A stretch of DNA of 64,000 nt from CAWGAJ01 sp963820545 (GCA_963820545.1 CAWGAJ010000001.1:496001-560000), one strand, 5' to 3'. Positions 54,597-63,819 are shown, counted from the first letter of the stretch. Numbers and translations are program-made. Notes: generated by a model from the sequence alone, not told the origin.

Positions 54597-56981
54597 CTAA
54601 GGAGGTGGCTTCACCTGTTCAGCGCGGTAGGACGTCAACCAATCTTCAAGCTGTTTAGCCAGCGTGGTTTGGCCTTTGGAGCGGGCAAGCTCCAAAGCCT
54701 TTTGGGCGGCGGCGATGGCGTCAGTGGGTCGGTTTGTCTCGGCATAGGCCGCGGCCAAATTTGCATAGGCATCGGGGTAGTCGGGCTTAATGCGCAGGGC
54801 TTGCAGGAATTGTTCGATTGCCTGCTGTGCCCGGCCTATATTGACCAGGGCGATGCCTAGGTTGTTATGGGTCTCGGCGTCGTTGGGCTGAAAGCGCAGG
54901 GCCTGCTGGAAGTGTTCGATCGCCTCCTGTGTCCGGCCTACACTGGCTAAGGCAATGCCCAGATTGTTGAGGGCCTCGACGTAGTCGGGTTTCAGGCGCA
55001 AGGCCTGCTCAAAATGTTTGATCGCCTCCTGCGCCCGGCCCATGTTGATCAGGGCGTTGCCTAGGTTGTAATAGACCTCGGCGTAGTCGGGTTTGAGGCG
55101 CAGGGCCTGCTTATAGTGTTCGAATGCCTCGCGCGTCCGACCTACTTCGAGCAGAGCGGAGCCCATTTTGTTGTAGACGGGAGCGTAGTCGGGTTTGAGG
55201 CGCAGGGCCTGCTCGTAGTGTTTGATCGCCTCCAGGGGCAGGCCTGTTTTCGTCAATGCCAGCCCCAGGTTGTAGTGAGCCTCGGCTAAGTCGGGTTTTA
55301 GGCGCAGGGCCTGTGTGAGGTGTTTGATAGCCTCCTGTGTCCGGCCGACTTCGACCAAAGCGGAGCCCAGGTTGTTGTGGGCGGGGGCGTAGTCGGATTT
55401 CAGGCGCAGAGCCTGCTGGGCATGTTCGATCGCCGTGAGGTATTGCCCCAGCGCATTAAGAGCGCCAGCCAGATTGTTGTGGGCCTCAGCGAAGTCGGGA
55501 TTGAGGTGCAGGGCCTGCTCAAAGTATTTGATCGCAGCTTGCACGCGGCCTGCTTCGAGCAGGACCGACCCCAGGTTGTTATGGACCCAAGAGCTGTCTG
55601 GATTTTTTTGCAGCGTGGCCTGATAGAGCGTGATGGCGTTACGATAGAGCCTGCTTTGCTGGCAGGCCAGCAATGTGAGTATAGCCACCACCACCACTGC
55701 CGCTACGTCCGCCGCCAAATGGGCCCGCCCCCGCAGCCGCTCGCGCCATCCGCACCAGCCCGCCGCCACCAGCGCCATCACACCAAGCAGGGCAAGATGC
55801 TGATAATGGTCGGAGACCAGGGAGTACTTCATGAAACCCACGTCGGTAAAGCCCAGCACCGGCAGGAGCGACACGCAGAAAAAACCCCAGGCAACCAAAA
55901 ACGGGCGACCCCAGCTTTTTCTATAGCACCAGAGCACCGCCGTCAGGGCCACGGCGCCCACAAGCGGCAGCCACCACAGCAAATTGCCAACCTGGATGTG
56001 CCACTCGGGATAGACAAAACACAGGTTCAGGGGCAGCAGGGCCTTGTAAAGATAGAACCACAGCACGCCGCCGGCCCCCAAGAGGCGTTGGGCAAAACTG
56101 GCGGTGCGGATCACTTCTCCCGAGCCGTGCGTCTGGAACCACAGGTTTACTCCCGTCAGCACCACGGCAATTATAAAAAAAGGCATGGTCCGCACTATGT
56201 CCCATCGAGAGACAGAAGGGGGCAGTCCCATCCGCCAATGGCGGATTGGGACAGTCCCCATGCGGCGCCACCAGACGATCCCCAAGAGCAACAGCGGCAA
56301 AGGCGCCACTGATCCTTTGCTGAGCATTGCCAAGAGAAACGCCAAGAGGCTCAGCCAGTACCAGGGGCCTATAAGTGGCCCGCACACTCCGTGTGCGGGA
56401 GCGGCAGAGGGAGCGTGCCGGTTACGTTGGGCGTTATCGCTACAACTCGTTGAGAATTGTTTTAGATACCACAGGATCGACAAGAGGAAGAAGAACATGG
56501 CCAGCATATTTTTGCGTTGGGAGATCCAGGCCACCGACTCCACGTTCACGGGGTGGACGGCGAAGAGCAGGGTGGCCAAAAAGGCGCCGGGGATGGATAA
56601 CTTCCGCAAGATGGCCCACATCAGCAGGGAGGCGGCAATGTGCAAGATCAGGTTGGTGAGGTGGTAGCCGGCGGGATTCATTCCCCACAGGCGCCATTCA
56701 AGCCAGAGCGTGGTATTGGTCACTGGCCAGTAGTCTTGCGATTCAGTGGTGCACCAGAAGCGAGACAGGCCATCAGGGGCCTGGATCAGCGGATTGTCGG
56801 TCAGCAGGAAAAGGTCGTCGAGGAGAAAGTCGCCTCTGAGGGCCGGAAGGTAGGCCAGCACAACGGCCACCAGGATCAGCGCTACTCCAGCCAGCGCTTG
56901 GAGACGCGGAGACGAGGGGATCGAGGCGACCGGCCGGGAATGGGGAGAGGGCTGCGGAGAAGAATTCTTGCTCTTGGACAT
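54597..56981 (-). CDS. TMTC-like membrane protein with 9 TPRs (tandem copy 2)
   Basis: 794 residues. Same plan as its neighbours: FLLDDLFLLTDNPLI loop, HPVNVESVAWISQRKN, many membrane helices, then nine TPRs of 34 residues (for example LAEAHYNLGLALTKTG), that is about 0.9 kb of 102-bp tandem DNA repeats. Two palindromic elements are coded in frame: a 42-bp GGGGG/ACAGTCCC type at 56218-56259 (residues GTVPIRHWRMGLPP) and CCCGCACAC-TCC-GTGTGCGGG at 56379-56399 (residues within APAHGVCG). Blocks nearly identical in DNA to copies 3 and 4 show gene conversion. Start ATG 56981. Confidence 0.82.
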   Translation of the reverse strand: MSKSKNSSPQPSPHSRPVASIPSSPRLQALAGVALILVAVVLAYLPALRGDFLLDDLFLLTDNPLIQAPDGLSRFWCTTESQDYWPVTNTTLWLEWRLWGMNPAGYHLTNLILHIAASLLMWAILRKLSIPGAFLATLLFAVHPVNVESVAWISQRKNMLAMFFFLLSILWYLKQFSTSCSDNAQRNRHAPSAAPAHGVCGPLIGPWYWLSLLAFLLAMLSKGSVAPLPLLLLGIVWWRRMGTVPIRHWRMGLPPSVSRWDIVRTMPFFIIAVVLTGVNLWFQTHGSGEVIRTASFAQRLLGAGGVLWFYLYKALLPLNLCFVYPEWHIQVGNLLWWLPLVGAVALTAVLWCYRKSWGRPFLVAWGFFCVSLLPVLGFTDVGFMKYSLVSDHYQHLALLGVMALVAAGWCGWRERLRGRAHLAADVAAVVVVAILTLLACQQSRLYRNAITLYQATLQKNPDSSWVHNNLGSVLLEAGRVQAAIKYFEQALHLNPDFAEAHNNLAGALNALGQYLTAIEHAQQALRLKSDYAPAHNNLGSALVEVGRTQEAIKHLTQALRLKPDLAEAHYNLGLALTKTGLPLEAIKHYEQALRLKPDYAPVYNKMGSALLEVGRTREAFEHYKQALRLKPDYAEVYYNLGNALINMGRAQEAIKHFEQALRLKPDYVEALNNLGIALASVGRTQEAIEHFQQALRFQPNDAETHNNLGIALVNIGRAQQAIEQFLQALRIKPDYPDAYANLAAAYAETNRPTDAIAAAQKALELARSKGQTTLAKQLEDWLTSYRAEQVKPPP
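56218..56259. repeat. in-frame palindromic element in TMTC-like copy 2, 42 bp
   Basis: GGGGGCAGTCCCATCCGCCA and TGGCGGATTGGGACAGTCCCC form a long stem. At 42 bp it keeps the frame and sits at the same codon position as in copies 1 and 3. Confidence 0.85.
56379..56399. repeat. second in-frame palindrome in TMTC-like copy 2, 21 bp
   Basis: CCCGCACAC-TCC-GTGTGCGGG, a perfect 9-bp stem with a 3-nt loop, 21 bp, lies in an extra loop that copies 1, 3 and 4 encode differently. It is of the same general kind as the GTTCCCACGC palindrome at 46421. Confidence 0.75.
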
Positions 56982-57014
56982 GAGCGGACCGAGATAAAAT
57001 TCATTGTTTTCTGT

Positions 57015-59660
57015 TTATTTTTCAGTATTTTGGGGACGGTACGATTTCAACCAATCTTCAAGCTGTTTAGCCAGCGTAGTTTGGCCCTTGGAGCGGGCAA
57101 GATCCAAAGCCTTTTGGGCGGCGGCGACGGCCTGGGAGGATCGCTGCGTCCGTGCATAGACCCTTGCCAAATTGGCATAGGCCATTGCATAGTCGGGTCT
57201 GAGCCGGGTTGCCTGCTCGTAGTGTTCGATTGCTTCTTCCAGCCGCCCTAAATTTACCAGGGTAGTGCCCAGGTTGTTGTGGGCCTCGGCGTAGTCGGGT
57301 TTGAGGCGGAGGGCCTGCTCGTGGTGTTTGATGGCCTCCTCGGCCCGGCCTATTTTTATCAGTGCAAGCCCCAGGTTGTTTTCCGCCAGGGCGTAGTCGG
57401 GTTTCAGGCGCAGGGCCTGCTCATAGTGTTTGATCGCCTCCTGTGTCTGGCCGATGTTAATCAGTGCGTTGGCCAAGTTGTAATGTGCCTCGGCGTGGTC
57501 GGGTTTAATGCGCAGGGCCTGCTCGTAGTGTTCGATGGCCTCCGGCGCCCGGCCGGTGTTGATAAGTGCGTTGGCCAGGTTGTAATGTGCCACGGCGAAG
57601 TCGGATTTAAGACGCAGGGCCTGCTCAAAGTGTTCGATAGCCTCTTGCGGTCGGCCTGCTTCCAGCAGTGCAAGCCCCAGGTTGTAAGATGTTTCGGGGG
57701 AGTCGGGTTTGAGGCGGAGGATTTCCTCGTAGTATTTGATCGCCTCTGTTGGCCGGCCTAGCTTGCCCAGGGCATTGCCCAAGTTGATTTGTGCCTCGGC
57801 ATAGTCGGGTTTGAGTCGCAGGGCTTGTTGATAGTGCTTGATTGCCTGGGGCCGTTGCCCAATGGATTCCAAGGCGGCAGCCAGATTGTTGTGTGCCTCG
57901 GCGTAATTCGCATTTAACTTCAGGGCTTGCTCATAATGTTCGACGGCCTCCTGCGTGCGGCCTATTTTGGCAAGCGCGTTGCCGAGGTTGTTGTGCGCCT
58001 CGGCGTAGTTCGGATCCATTTTCAGGGCTTGCTCGTAGTGTTCGATCGCCTCTTGGATCCGGCCTAAATTGAAGAGGGTAAAACCCAGATTGTTGTGGGC
58101 CTGAGGGAAGTTGTGCTCGAGGCGCAGGGACTGTTCGTATTGCTTGATGGCCTCCTGCGTCCGGCCTGATTGGGCCAGAGCAATACCCAGATTGTTGTAG
58201 ACCTCAGGAAAGTCGGGTTTAATGCGCAGGGCCTGCTTGTAGTACTTGATCGCTTCCTCCACCCGGCCTTCATCGAGGAGGATGGAACCCAGGTTGTTGT
58301 AGAGCAGACAACAGTCTGGATTTTTTTGCAGCGTCGCCCGATACAACGTGCCGGGGTCACGATAAATCCCACTTTGCTGCCACGTAAGCAGCGTGAGTGT
58401 GCCCGCCACTATCGCCGCCACAATGTCCGCCACCGAGCGGGCTCGGCCCTGTACGCGCTGGCGCCATAAGCTCCAGCCCGCCGCTGCCAGGGCGATCAGG
58501 CCAATGAAGGCAATGTGCTGATAATGATCGGAGACCAATGAGTACTTCATGAAACCCACGTCGGTAAAGCCCAGCACGGGCAGGAGCGACACGCAGAAAA
58601 AACCCCAGGCAAACAAAAGCGGCCTACTCCAGCCCCGTCGATATTGCCACAGTACACCGCTGAGGATCATTGCCGCCGCCAACGGCAACCACCAGAGCAA
58701 ATTGCCGGCCTGGATGTTCCACTGTGGATAGACGAACACCAGGTTCAGGGGCAGCAGGGCCTTGTAAAGATAGAACCACAGCACGCCGCCGGCCCCCAAG
58801 AGGCGTTGGGCAAAACTGGCGGTGCGGATCACTTCACCCGAACCGTGCGTCTGGAACCACAGGTTTACGCCCGTCAGCACCACGGCAATTATAAAAAAAG
58901 GCATGGTCCGCACTATGTCCCATCGAGAGACAGAAGGGGACAGTCCCATTTTCGCTGAGGCGAAAATGGGGACAGTCCCCGTGCGCCGCCACCAGATGAT
59001 CCCCAAGAGCAAGACCGGCATGACCGCCACCGATCCCTTGCTGAGCATCGCCAAGAGAAACGCCAAGAGGCTCAGCCAGTACCAACGGCCAGTCCGGGGC
59101 CTGGAGAAGTGATATGGCGACGGCGATAACACATCCGCCTTCAGATACCACAGAATCGACAAGAGAAAAAACAGGATCACCAACATGTTCTTGCGCTGCG
59201 AGATCCAGGCCACTGACTCTACGTTCACCGGATGGACGGCGAAGATCAGGGCGGCTAAAAAGGCGCCGGGGATGGACAACTTCCGCAAGCCGATCCAAAT
59301 CAGCAAGGAGGCGGCAATGTGCAGGGCCAAATTGACGACGTGGTAGCCGATGGGATTCATTCCCCACAGGCGCCACTCGATCCAGAGTGTAGTATTGGTC
59401 ATCGGCCAGTAGTCTTGCGGTTCGATGGTGAACCAGAAGCGATACAGGCCATCAGGAGCTTTGATGAGCGGATTATCGGTCAGCAGCAGGTTGTCGTCCA
59501 GGAGGAAGCCCCCCCTGAGGGCCGGCAGGTAGGCGAGAACAACGGCCACCATGATAAGCGCTGCTCCCGCCAGCGCCCGGAGGCGTGGAGCCGAGTCGAT
59601 CAAGGCGTCCGGCCGGTCCTGGGGAGAGTGATTCGACGGAGGTTTATGGCATGTGGGCAT
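57015..59660 (-). CDS. TMTC-like membrane protein with 12 TPRs (tandem copy 3)
   Basis: About 881 residues from ATG 59660. The membrane part begins after RLRALAGAALIMVAVVLAYLPALRGGFLLDD and matches the other copies. Twelve TPRs (for example YAEAHNNLGNALAKIGRTQE) make it the longest of the set. A 45-bp palindromic element at 58936-58980 is coded in frame (GTVPIFASAKMGLSP). The block from FVYPQWNIQAGNLLWWLPLAAAM to about SLVSDHYQH is shared almost exactly with copy 4, while the loop with ADVLSPSPYHFSRPRTGRW is shared with copy 1. Same strand as the others with gaps of 32-33 bp, so probably one operon. Confidence 0.82.
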   Translation of the reverse strand: MPTCHKPPSNHSPQDRPDALIDSAPRLRALAGAALIMVAVVLAYLPALRGGFLLDDNLLLTDNPLIKAPDGLYRFWFTIEPQDYWPMTNTTLWIEWRLWGMNPIGYHVVNLALHIAASLLIWIGLRKLSIPGAFLAALIFAVHPVNVESVAWISQRKNMLVILFFLLSILWYLKADVLSPSPYHFSRPRTGRWYWLSLLAFLLAMLSKGSVAVMPVLLLGIIWWRRTGTVPIFASAKMGLSPSVSRWDIVRTMPFFIIAVVLTGVNLWFQTHGSGEVIRTASFAQRLLGAGGVLWFYLYKALLPLNLVFVYPQWNIQAGNLLWWLPLAAAMILSGVLWQYRRGWSRPLLFAWGFFCVSLLPVLGFTDVGFMKYSLVSDHYQHIAFIGLIALAAAGWSLWRQRVQGRARSVADIVAAIVAGTLTLLTWQQSGIYRDPGTLYRATLQKNPDCCLLYNNLGSILLDEGRVEEAIKYYKQALRIKPDFPEVYNNLGIALAQSGRTQEAIKQYEQSLRLEHNFPQAHNNLGFTLFNLGRIQEAIEHYEQALKMDPNYAEAHNNLGNALAKIGRTQEAVEHYEQALKLNANYAEAHNNLAAALESIGQRPQAIKHYQQALRLKPDYAEAQINLGNALGKLGRPTEAIKYYEEILRLKPDSPETSYNLGLALLEAGRPQEAIEHFEQALRLKSDFAVAHYNLANALINTGRAPEAIEHYEQALRIKPDHAEAHYNLANALINIGQTQEAIKHYEQALRLKPDYALAENNLGLALIKIGRAEEAIKHHEQALRLKPDYAEAHNNLGTTLVNLGRLEEAIEHYEQATRLRPDYAMAYANLARVYARTQRSSQAVAAAQKALDLARSKGQTTLAKQLEDWLKSYRPQNTEK
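58936..58980. repeat. in-frame palindromic element in TMTC-like copy 3, 45 bp
   Basis: GGGGACAGTCCCATTTTCGC and GCGAAAATGGGGACAGTCCCC, with a 4-5 nt loop. 45 bp, frame kept. The flank AGGCATGGTCCGCACTATGT is identical in copies 1, 2 and 3. Confidence 0.85.
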
Positions 59661-59692
59661 GAGCAGGCCGAGATAAAGTGTTTTATTTGTGT

Positions 59693-61579
59693 CTATTTTA
59701 CAGTATTTTGGGGTGGGTAAGATTTCAACCAATCTTCAAGCTGTTTAGCCAGCGTAGTTTGGCCCTTGGAGCGGGCAAGCTCCAAGGCCTTTTGGGCGGC
59801 CGCGATGGCCTCGGAGGTGCGGTTTGTTTTAGCATAGGTTTCCGCCAAACCGGCATATGCCTCGGCGTAGTCGGGATTCAGTCGCAGGGCCCGCTCGTAG
59901 TATTCGATCGCCTGGGGGTGTTGGCCTATCTCAACAAAAGCCGTAGCCAGGTTGTTGTGAAACTCGGCGGAGTCGGGATGAAGCCGCACGTTTTGCGCGA
60001 AGTGTTTGATTGCCTCCAGCGGCCGGCCTAATTTGATCAGGGTGTTGGCTAGGTTGTTGCGTGCCTCGGCGGAGTAGGGTTTAAGTCGCAGGGCCTGCTC
60101 GTAATGTTCGAGCGCCTCTAGCGGCCGGTCTGTGCTGATCAGTGCGCAAGCTAGATTGTAGTGGGCTTGATAGTAATCAGGCTTCAGGCGTAGGGTCTGT
60201 TCGTAGTGTTTGATCGCCTCTGCTATCAGGCCTACATTGACCTGGATGACGCCAAGGTTGTAATGGGCTATCCAACAGTCTGGATTTTTTTGCAGCGTGG
60301 CCTGATAGAGCGTGATGGCGTTACGATAGAGCCTGCTTTGCTGGCAGGCCAGAAATGTGAGTATAGCCACCGCCACAACCGCCGCTACGTCCGCCGCCAA
60401 ATGGGCCCGCCCCCGCAGCCGCTCGCGCCATCCGCACCAGCCCGCCGCCACCAGCGTCATCACACCCAGCAGGGCAAGATGCTGATAATGGTCGGAGACC
60501 AGCGAGTACTTCATGAAACCCACGTCTGTAAAGCCCAGCACCGGCAGGAGCGACACGCAGAAAAAACCCCAGGCAAACAAAAGCGGCCTACTCCAGCCCC
60601 GTCGATATTGCCACAGTACACCGCTGAGGATCATTGCCGCCGCCAACGGCAACCACCAGAGCAAATTGCCGGCCTGGATGTTCCACTGTGGATAAACAAA
60701 AACTAGATTCAGCGGCAAAAGCGCCTTGTACAGGTAGAACCACACCACGCCGCCGGCCCCCAGGAGTCGCTCGGCAAGGCTCGCGGACCGGATCACTTTT
60801 CCCGAACCGTGCGTCTGGAACCAGAAGTTTACGCCCGTCAACACTACGGCCATCAGGAAAAACGGCGCGATCCGCGCCAGGTCCCACTTTGTCAGTGGCC
60901 GGCGCCACCAGATGATCCCCAGCAACAATATCGGCAACATCGCCACCGATCCTTTGCTAAGCATTGCCAGCAGAAACGCCGAAAAACTCAGCCAGTACCA
61001 CCGGCCTTTCCCTGGGCAATATAGACCCTCTGGCGCCAAGCACGACGCCCGCTCGGCCAGAAGATACCACAGAATTGACAAGAGGAAGAACAACATCGCC
61101 AGCATATTTTTGCGTTGGGAGATCCAGGCCACCGACTCCACGTTCACGGGGTGGACGGCGAAGAGCAGGGTGGCCAAAAAGGCGCCGGGGATAGATAACT
61201 TCCGCAAGATGGCCCACATCAGCAGGGAGGCGGCCATGTGCAAGATCAGATTGGTGAGGTGGTAGCCGGTGGAATTCATTCCCCACAGGCGCCATTCAAG
61301 CCAGAGTGTGGTATTGGTCACTGGCCAGTAGTCTTGCGATCTGGTGGAGCACCAGAAGCGGTACAGGCCGTCAGGGGTTTTGATCAGTGGATTTTCGGTC
61401 AGCAGTCCGTCGTCGTCGATGAGAAAGTCGCCTCTGAGGGCCGGAAGGTAGGCCAGCACAACGGCCACCAGGATCAGCGCTACTCCCGCCAGCGCTTGGA
61501 GATGCGGAGTCGAGGGGATCGAGGGGACCGGCCGGGAATGGGGAGAGGGCTGCAGGGAAGAATTCTTGTATTGGGACAT
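59693..61579 (-). CDS. TMTC-like membrane protein with 5 TPRs (tandem copy 4, no palindrome)
   Basis: 628 residues from ATG 61579 (MSQYKNSSLQPSPHSRPVPS). Same GT-C-like membrane domain and five TPRs. Where copies 1-3 carry the palindrome-coded loop, this copy reads WWRRPLTKWDLARIAPFF, the likely ancestral form. The block around LALLGVMTLVAAGWCGWRERLRGRAHLAADVAAV is shared with copy 2 and the preceding block with copy 3, so it is a mosaic. It is the first of the four after def and may be transcribed with it, the gap to def being 37 bp. Confidence 0.82.
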   Translation of the reverse strand: MSQYKNSSLQPSPHSRPVPSIPSTPHLQALAGVALILVAVVLAYLPALRGDFLIDDDGLLTENPLIKTPDGLYRFWCSTRSQDYWPVTNTTLWLEWRLWGMNSTGYHLTNLILHMAASLLMWAILRKLSIPGAFLATLLFAVHPVNVESVAWISQRKNMLAMLFFLLSILWYLLAERASCLAPEGLYCPGKGRWYWLSFSAFLLAMLSKGSVAMLPILLLGIIWWRRPLTKWDLARIAPFFLMAVVLTGVNFWFQTHGSGKVIRSASLAERLLGAGGVVWFYLYKALLPLNLVFVYPQWNIQAGNLLWWLPLAAAMILSGVLWQYRRGWSRPLLFAWGFFCVSLLPVLGFTDVGFMKYSLVSDHYQHLALLGVMTLVAAGWCGWRERLRGRAHLAADVAAVVAVAILTFLACQQSRLYRNAITLYQATLQKNPDCWIAHYNLGVIQVNVGLIAEAIKHYEQTLRLKPDYYQAHYNLACALISTDRPLEALEHYEQALRLKPYSAEARNNLANTLIKLGRPLEAIKHFAQNVRLHPDSAEFHNNLATAFVEIGQHPQAIEYYERALRLNPDYAEAYAGLAETYAKTNRTSEAIAAAQKALELARSKGQTTLAKQLEDWLKSYPPQNTVK

Positions 61580-61616
61580 AAGCGGCCCGGAGGAAGGAGT
61601 CCTTTTTTCCTTTGCA

Positions 61617-62195
61617 TTATGTGCGCAAGGATTCCAATTCCGCTAGTCGAGTGGCGATTTTATCATTGTCGGGAATAACGCCGCGATGCCGGTCGCCTTG
61701 AAATTCGTTTTCTAGATTCAAGAGAGCATCCTTGATCGAGGCCAACGCCGCCGGAGTCAGGCGATCGATAAACAAGATGCCGTCCAGGTGATCGTATTCG
61801 TGCTGCATTGCCCGGGCGAACAACCCGCTTAGTTCGTAATCGACTTGTTCTCCGGCCAGATTATAGGCGGAGAGGCGGATTTTTTCCGCGCGTTTTACGG
61901 GAGCGTAGATTTCCGGAAAGCTTAAGCAGCCTTCTTCGCCCTCGGCAGTTCCCCGGCGGCGGCGGATGAGGGGATTGATGAACACGAATTCCTCGGCCTG
62001 GGCGGGATCGGCCTCGAGATTCATGATAAAAAGACGATAGGGAAGATCGACCTGATTGGCAGCTAATCCAATGCCCTTGTGTTCGTACATCAAAGCGAAC
62101 ATTTCGCGGACAATTTTTCTCAATTCTCCGTCTACCCTGCGGAGTGGTTTGGATTTATATCGTAAGGTGGGGTGAGGGTATTTGACGATTTGCAC
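61617..62195 (-). CDS. def: peptide deformylase
   Basis: Def removes the N-formyl group from new proteins. 192 residues from a GTG at 62195 (VQIVKYPHPTLRYKSKPL). The three motifs are intact: GIGLAANQVD, EEGCLSFPEIYAPV with the metal-binding cysteine, and QHEYDHLDGILFIDR with the HExxH-like zinc/iron ligands. Functional partner of fmt, which lies 9 kb further on the same strand beyond the TMTC-like array. Confidence 0.95.
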   Translation of the reverse strand: MQIVKYPHPTLRYKSKPLRRVDGELRKIVREMFALMYEHKGIGLAANQVDLPYRLFIMNLEADPAQAEEFVFINPLIRRRRGTAEGEEGCLSFPEIYAPVKRAEKIRLSAYNLAGEQVDYELSGLFARAMQHEYDHLDGILFIDRLTPAALASIKDALLNLENEFQGDRHRGVIPDNDKIATRLAELESLRT

Positions 62196-62328
62196 GGGAG
62201 CCGGCTCCGTTTGGAATTGCTACATTTTAATTATATCGTCTCCTGCCGGTTAGTGCACATTCCGAAAATAAGCGGAAAGCGGGGATTCTGTAAGGATTTC
62301 GAGCGGCGGCGGATTTTTTTAAAAAAGA

Positions 62329-63315
62329 TCAGAGCGCCTGATCCACGGTTTCAGCGGCGATAGGTCGGTCGACGAGGAAAATGCCCAGCAAGGTCAATAT
62401 TACGCCGGAGATCAACCAGGAATTGGGCGGTTCGCGGAAAAAGACCATTCCTGCCAGAGCCGCCATGGCCACCTGCGAGGCGTTCAGCAGGTTGGCAGGG
62501 ACCACGGCGGTCAAATGCAAACCCTTGGTAATTCCCATAAAACCCAGCAGATTGAAAACACCCGCCGCGAACATCCAGGAAAACTGTTCCGGCGTGGTGG
62601 CTGGCAATCCTGCAAATCCCTGGCGATGAAGAGAGATCGGCCCCATGGTGATCACGCCGATGCCGGTGATGATAAACATGAGCGTGCTTTGTCGGGCGGC
62701 GGCGTTCATGGTATGCCGGATGGCAATGCTGAGCGATGCAAAAGCCGCGCCGGCCACCGCAGCCGCCAACACGGCCTGGACCACCAGCAGCGTAGTAGCC
62801 GATGAGGGGTTAACGTCGGCGGCAAAAGGGCCGGGGATTTCGGCAATTATTTTGCCACTGGACTGGGTGCCGAGGCTGAGCAAAACAAGTGAAAGCAGCA
62901 GCAAGCCGACGGCGCACATCGAGCGCGGCGAAACCTTTTCGCCCAAGAGGATGCGTCCGAACACGGCGCTGCCGGTAATCATCGTACCAAAGACAACTGG
63001 GATAGTGACCGCCAGACCCACGATCCCCAACGCCCATTGCACGCCCAAGTTGCCCAGCAACTGATCTGCCAGCCCGGCGAGGATCAAAATCAACAGAATC
63101 TTAACCGGCGGCCATACGGGCCTGCCGCGCAGGGCTTGAAAGATCATCCACGGTCCCGCCGCCAGTACGGTAACCAGTTCCTTGATACATACGGCCCAGG
63201 TTGGATCGACATCAAGCGCGGAAACTTGACGCAAACAGATATTGCTGACCGTGTAACAAACGGCGGCAATGGCGCAACATACAGCACCCAGGGTTGCAGG
63301 TCGAAGCTTAATCAT
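62329..63315 (-). CDS. EamA/DMT-family transporter
   Basis: 328 residues, about ten membrane helices in two similar halves, as in drug/metabolite transporters: first half VCCAIAAVCYTVSNICLRQVS..., second half around LLVVQAVLAAAVAGAAFASLSIAI and VFNLLGFMGITKGLHLTAVVPANLLNASQVAMAALAGM, and a final FREPPNSWLISGVILTLLGIFLV which is typical of EamA. Substrate unknown. Same strand as msrA, 31 bp downstream of it, so likely co-transcribed. Confidence 0.85.
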   Translation of the reverse strand: MIKLRPATLGAVCCAIAAVCYTVSNICLRQVSALDVDPTWAVCIKELVTVLAAGPWMIFQALRGRPVWPPVKILLILILAGLADQLLGNLGVQWALGIVGLAVTIPVVFGTMITGSAVFGRILLGEKVSPRSMCAVGLLLLSLVLLSLGTQSSGKIIAEIPGPFAADVNPSSATTLLVVQAVLAAAVAGAAFASLSIAIRHTMNAAARQSTLMFIITGIGVITMGPISLHRQGFAGLPATTPEQFSWMFAAGVFNLLGFMGITKGLHLTAVVPANLLNASQVAMAALAGMVFFREPPNSWLISGVILTLLGIFLVDRPIAAETVDQAL

Positions 63316-63346
63316 GAAGGTTTATGGATGCCTGCTAGAGGTGGCG

Positions 63347-63819
63347 TCAGCGGATATGGCAGGCGGATGAGCCCTGCTTTTCCAGATACTGCTGGTGATA
63401 ATCTTCGGCCCGATAGAACGGCCCGGCCGGGGCGATCTCGGTGACAATGGTTTTTGGAATTTTTCCGCTTTTTTCCAGTTTTTCCCGCGAGGCCGCGGCC
63501 GCTGCTCGCTGCGCGGGGGTGTGGTAGAAAATGGCCGAACGGTATTGGCTGCCCACGTCGGGCCCTTGCCGATTGAGCGTGGTCGGATCGTGAATGCTCC
63601 AAAAGACATCGAGTAATTGTTCGTATGAAATTTGGGAGGGATCGTATTCGACCTGCACCACCTCGGCATGGCCGGTCTGGTCGGTGCAGACGTCTTGATA
63701 GGTGGGATTTTCCCAGCGCCGCCGGAGTATCCCGCGGTTGTGGCAATCACGCCGTTAAGTTTTCGGAAGGCGGCTTCCACGCCCCAGAAACAGCCGGCGG
63801 CAAAGGTGGCTTTTTTCAT
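63347..63819 (-). CDS. msrA: peptide methionine-S-sulfoxide reductase (one frame break)
   Basis: MsrA reduces methionine-S-sulfoxide. The joined protein is about 157 residues starting MKKATFAAGCFWGVEAAF, with the catalytic cysteine in GCFWG. Later motifs are HAEVVQVEYDP and GSQYRSAIFYHT. The frame changes at about 63716-63720 (GGCGGCGCTGG on the minus strand); one added C gives GYSGGRWENPTYQDVCT, the family sequence. The C-terminal part EDYHQQYLEKQGSSACH keeps family residues. Start ATG 63819; the region to 64000 shows no further gene. Confidence 0.88.

Noticed and set aside
55320..56312. 330-residue + strand open frame and similar ones in 52.5-61.6 kb
   Set aside because: Antisense of the TPR repeats; its apparent internal repeats mirror the 102-bp TPR units.
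57015..59660. CRISPR-like periodic repeats
   Set aside because: The period is 102 bp with variable sequence and encodes 34-residue TPRs; there are no uniform direct repeats with spacers and no cas genes in the window.
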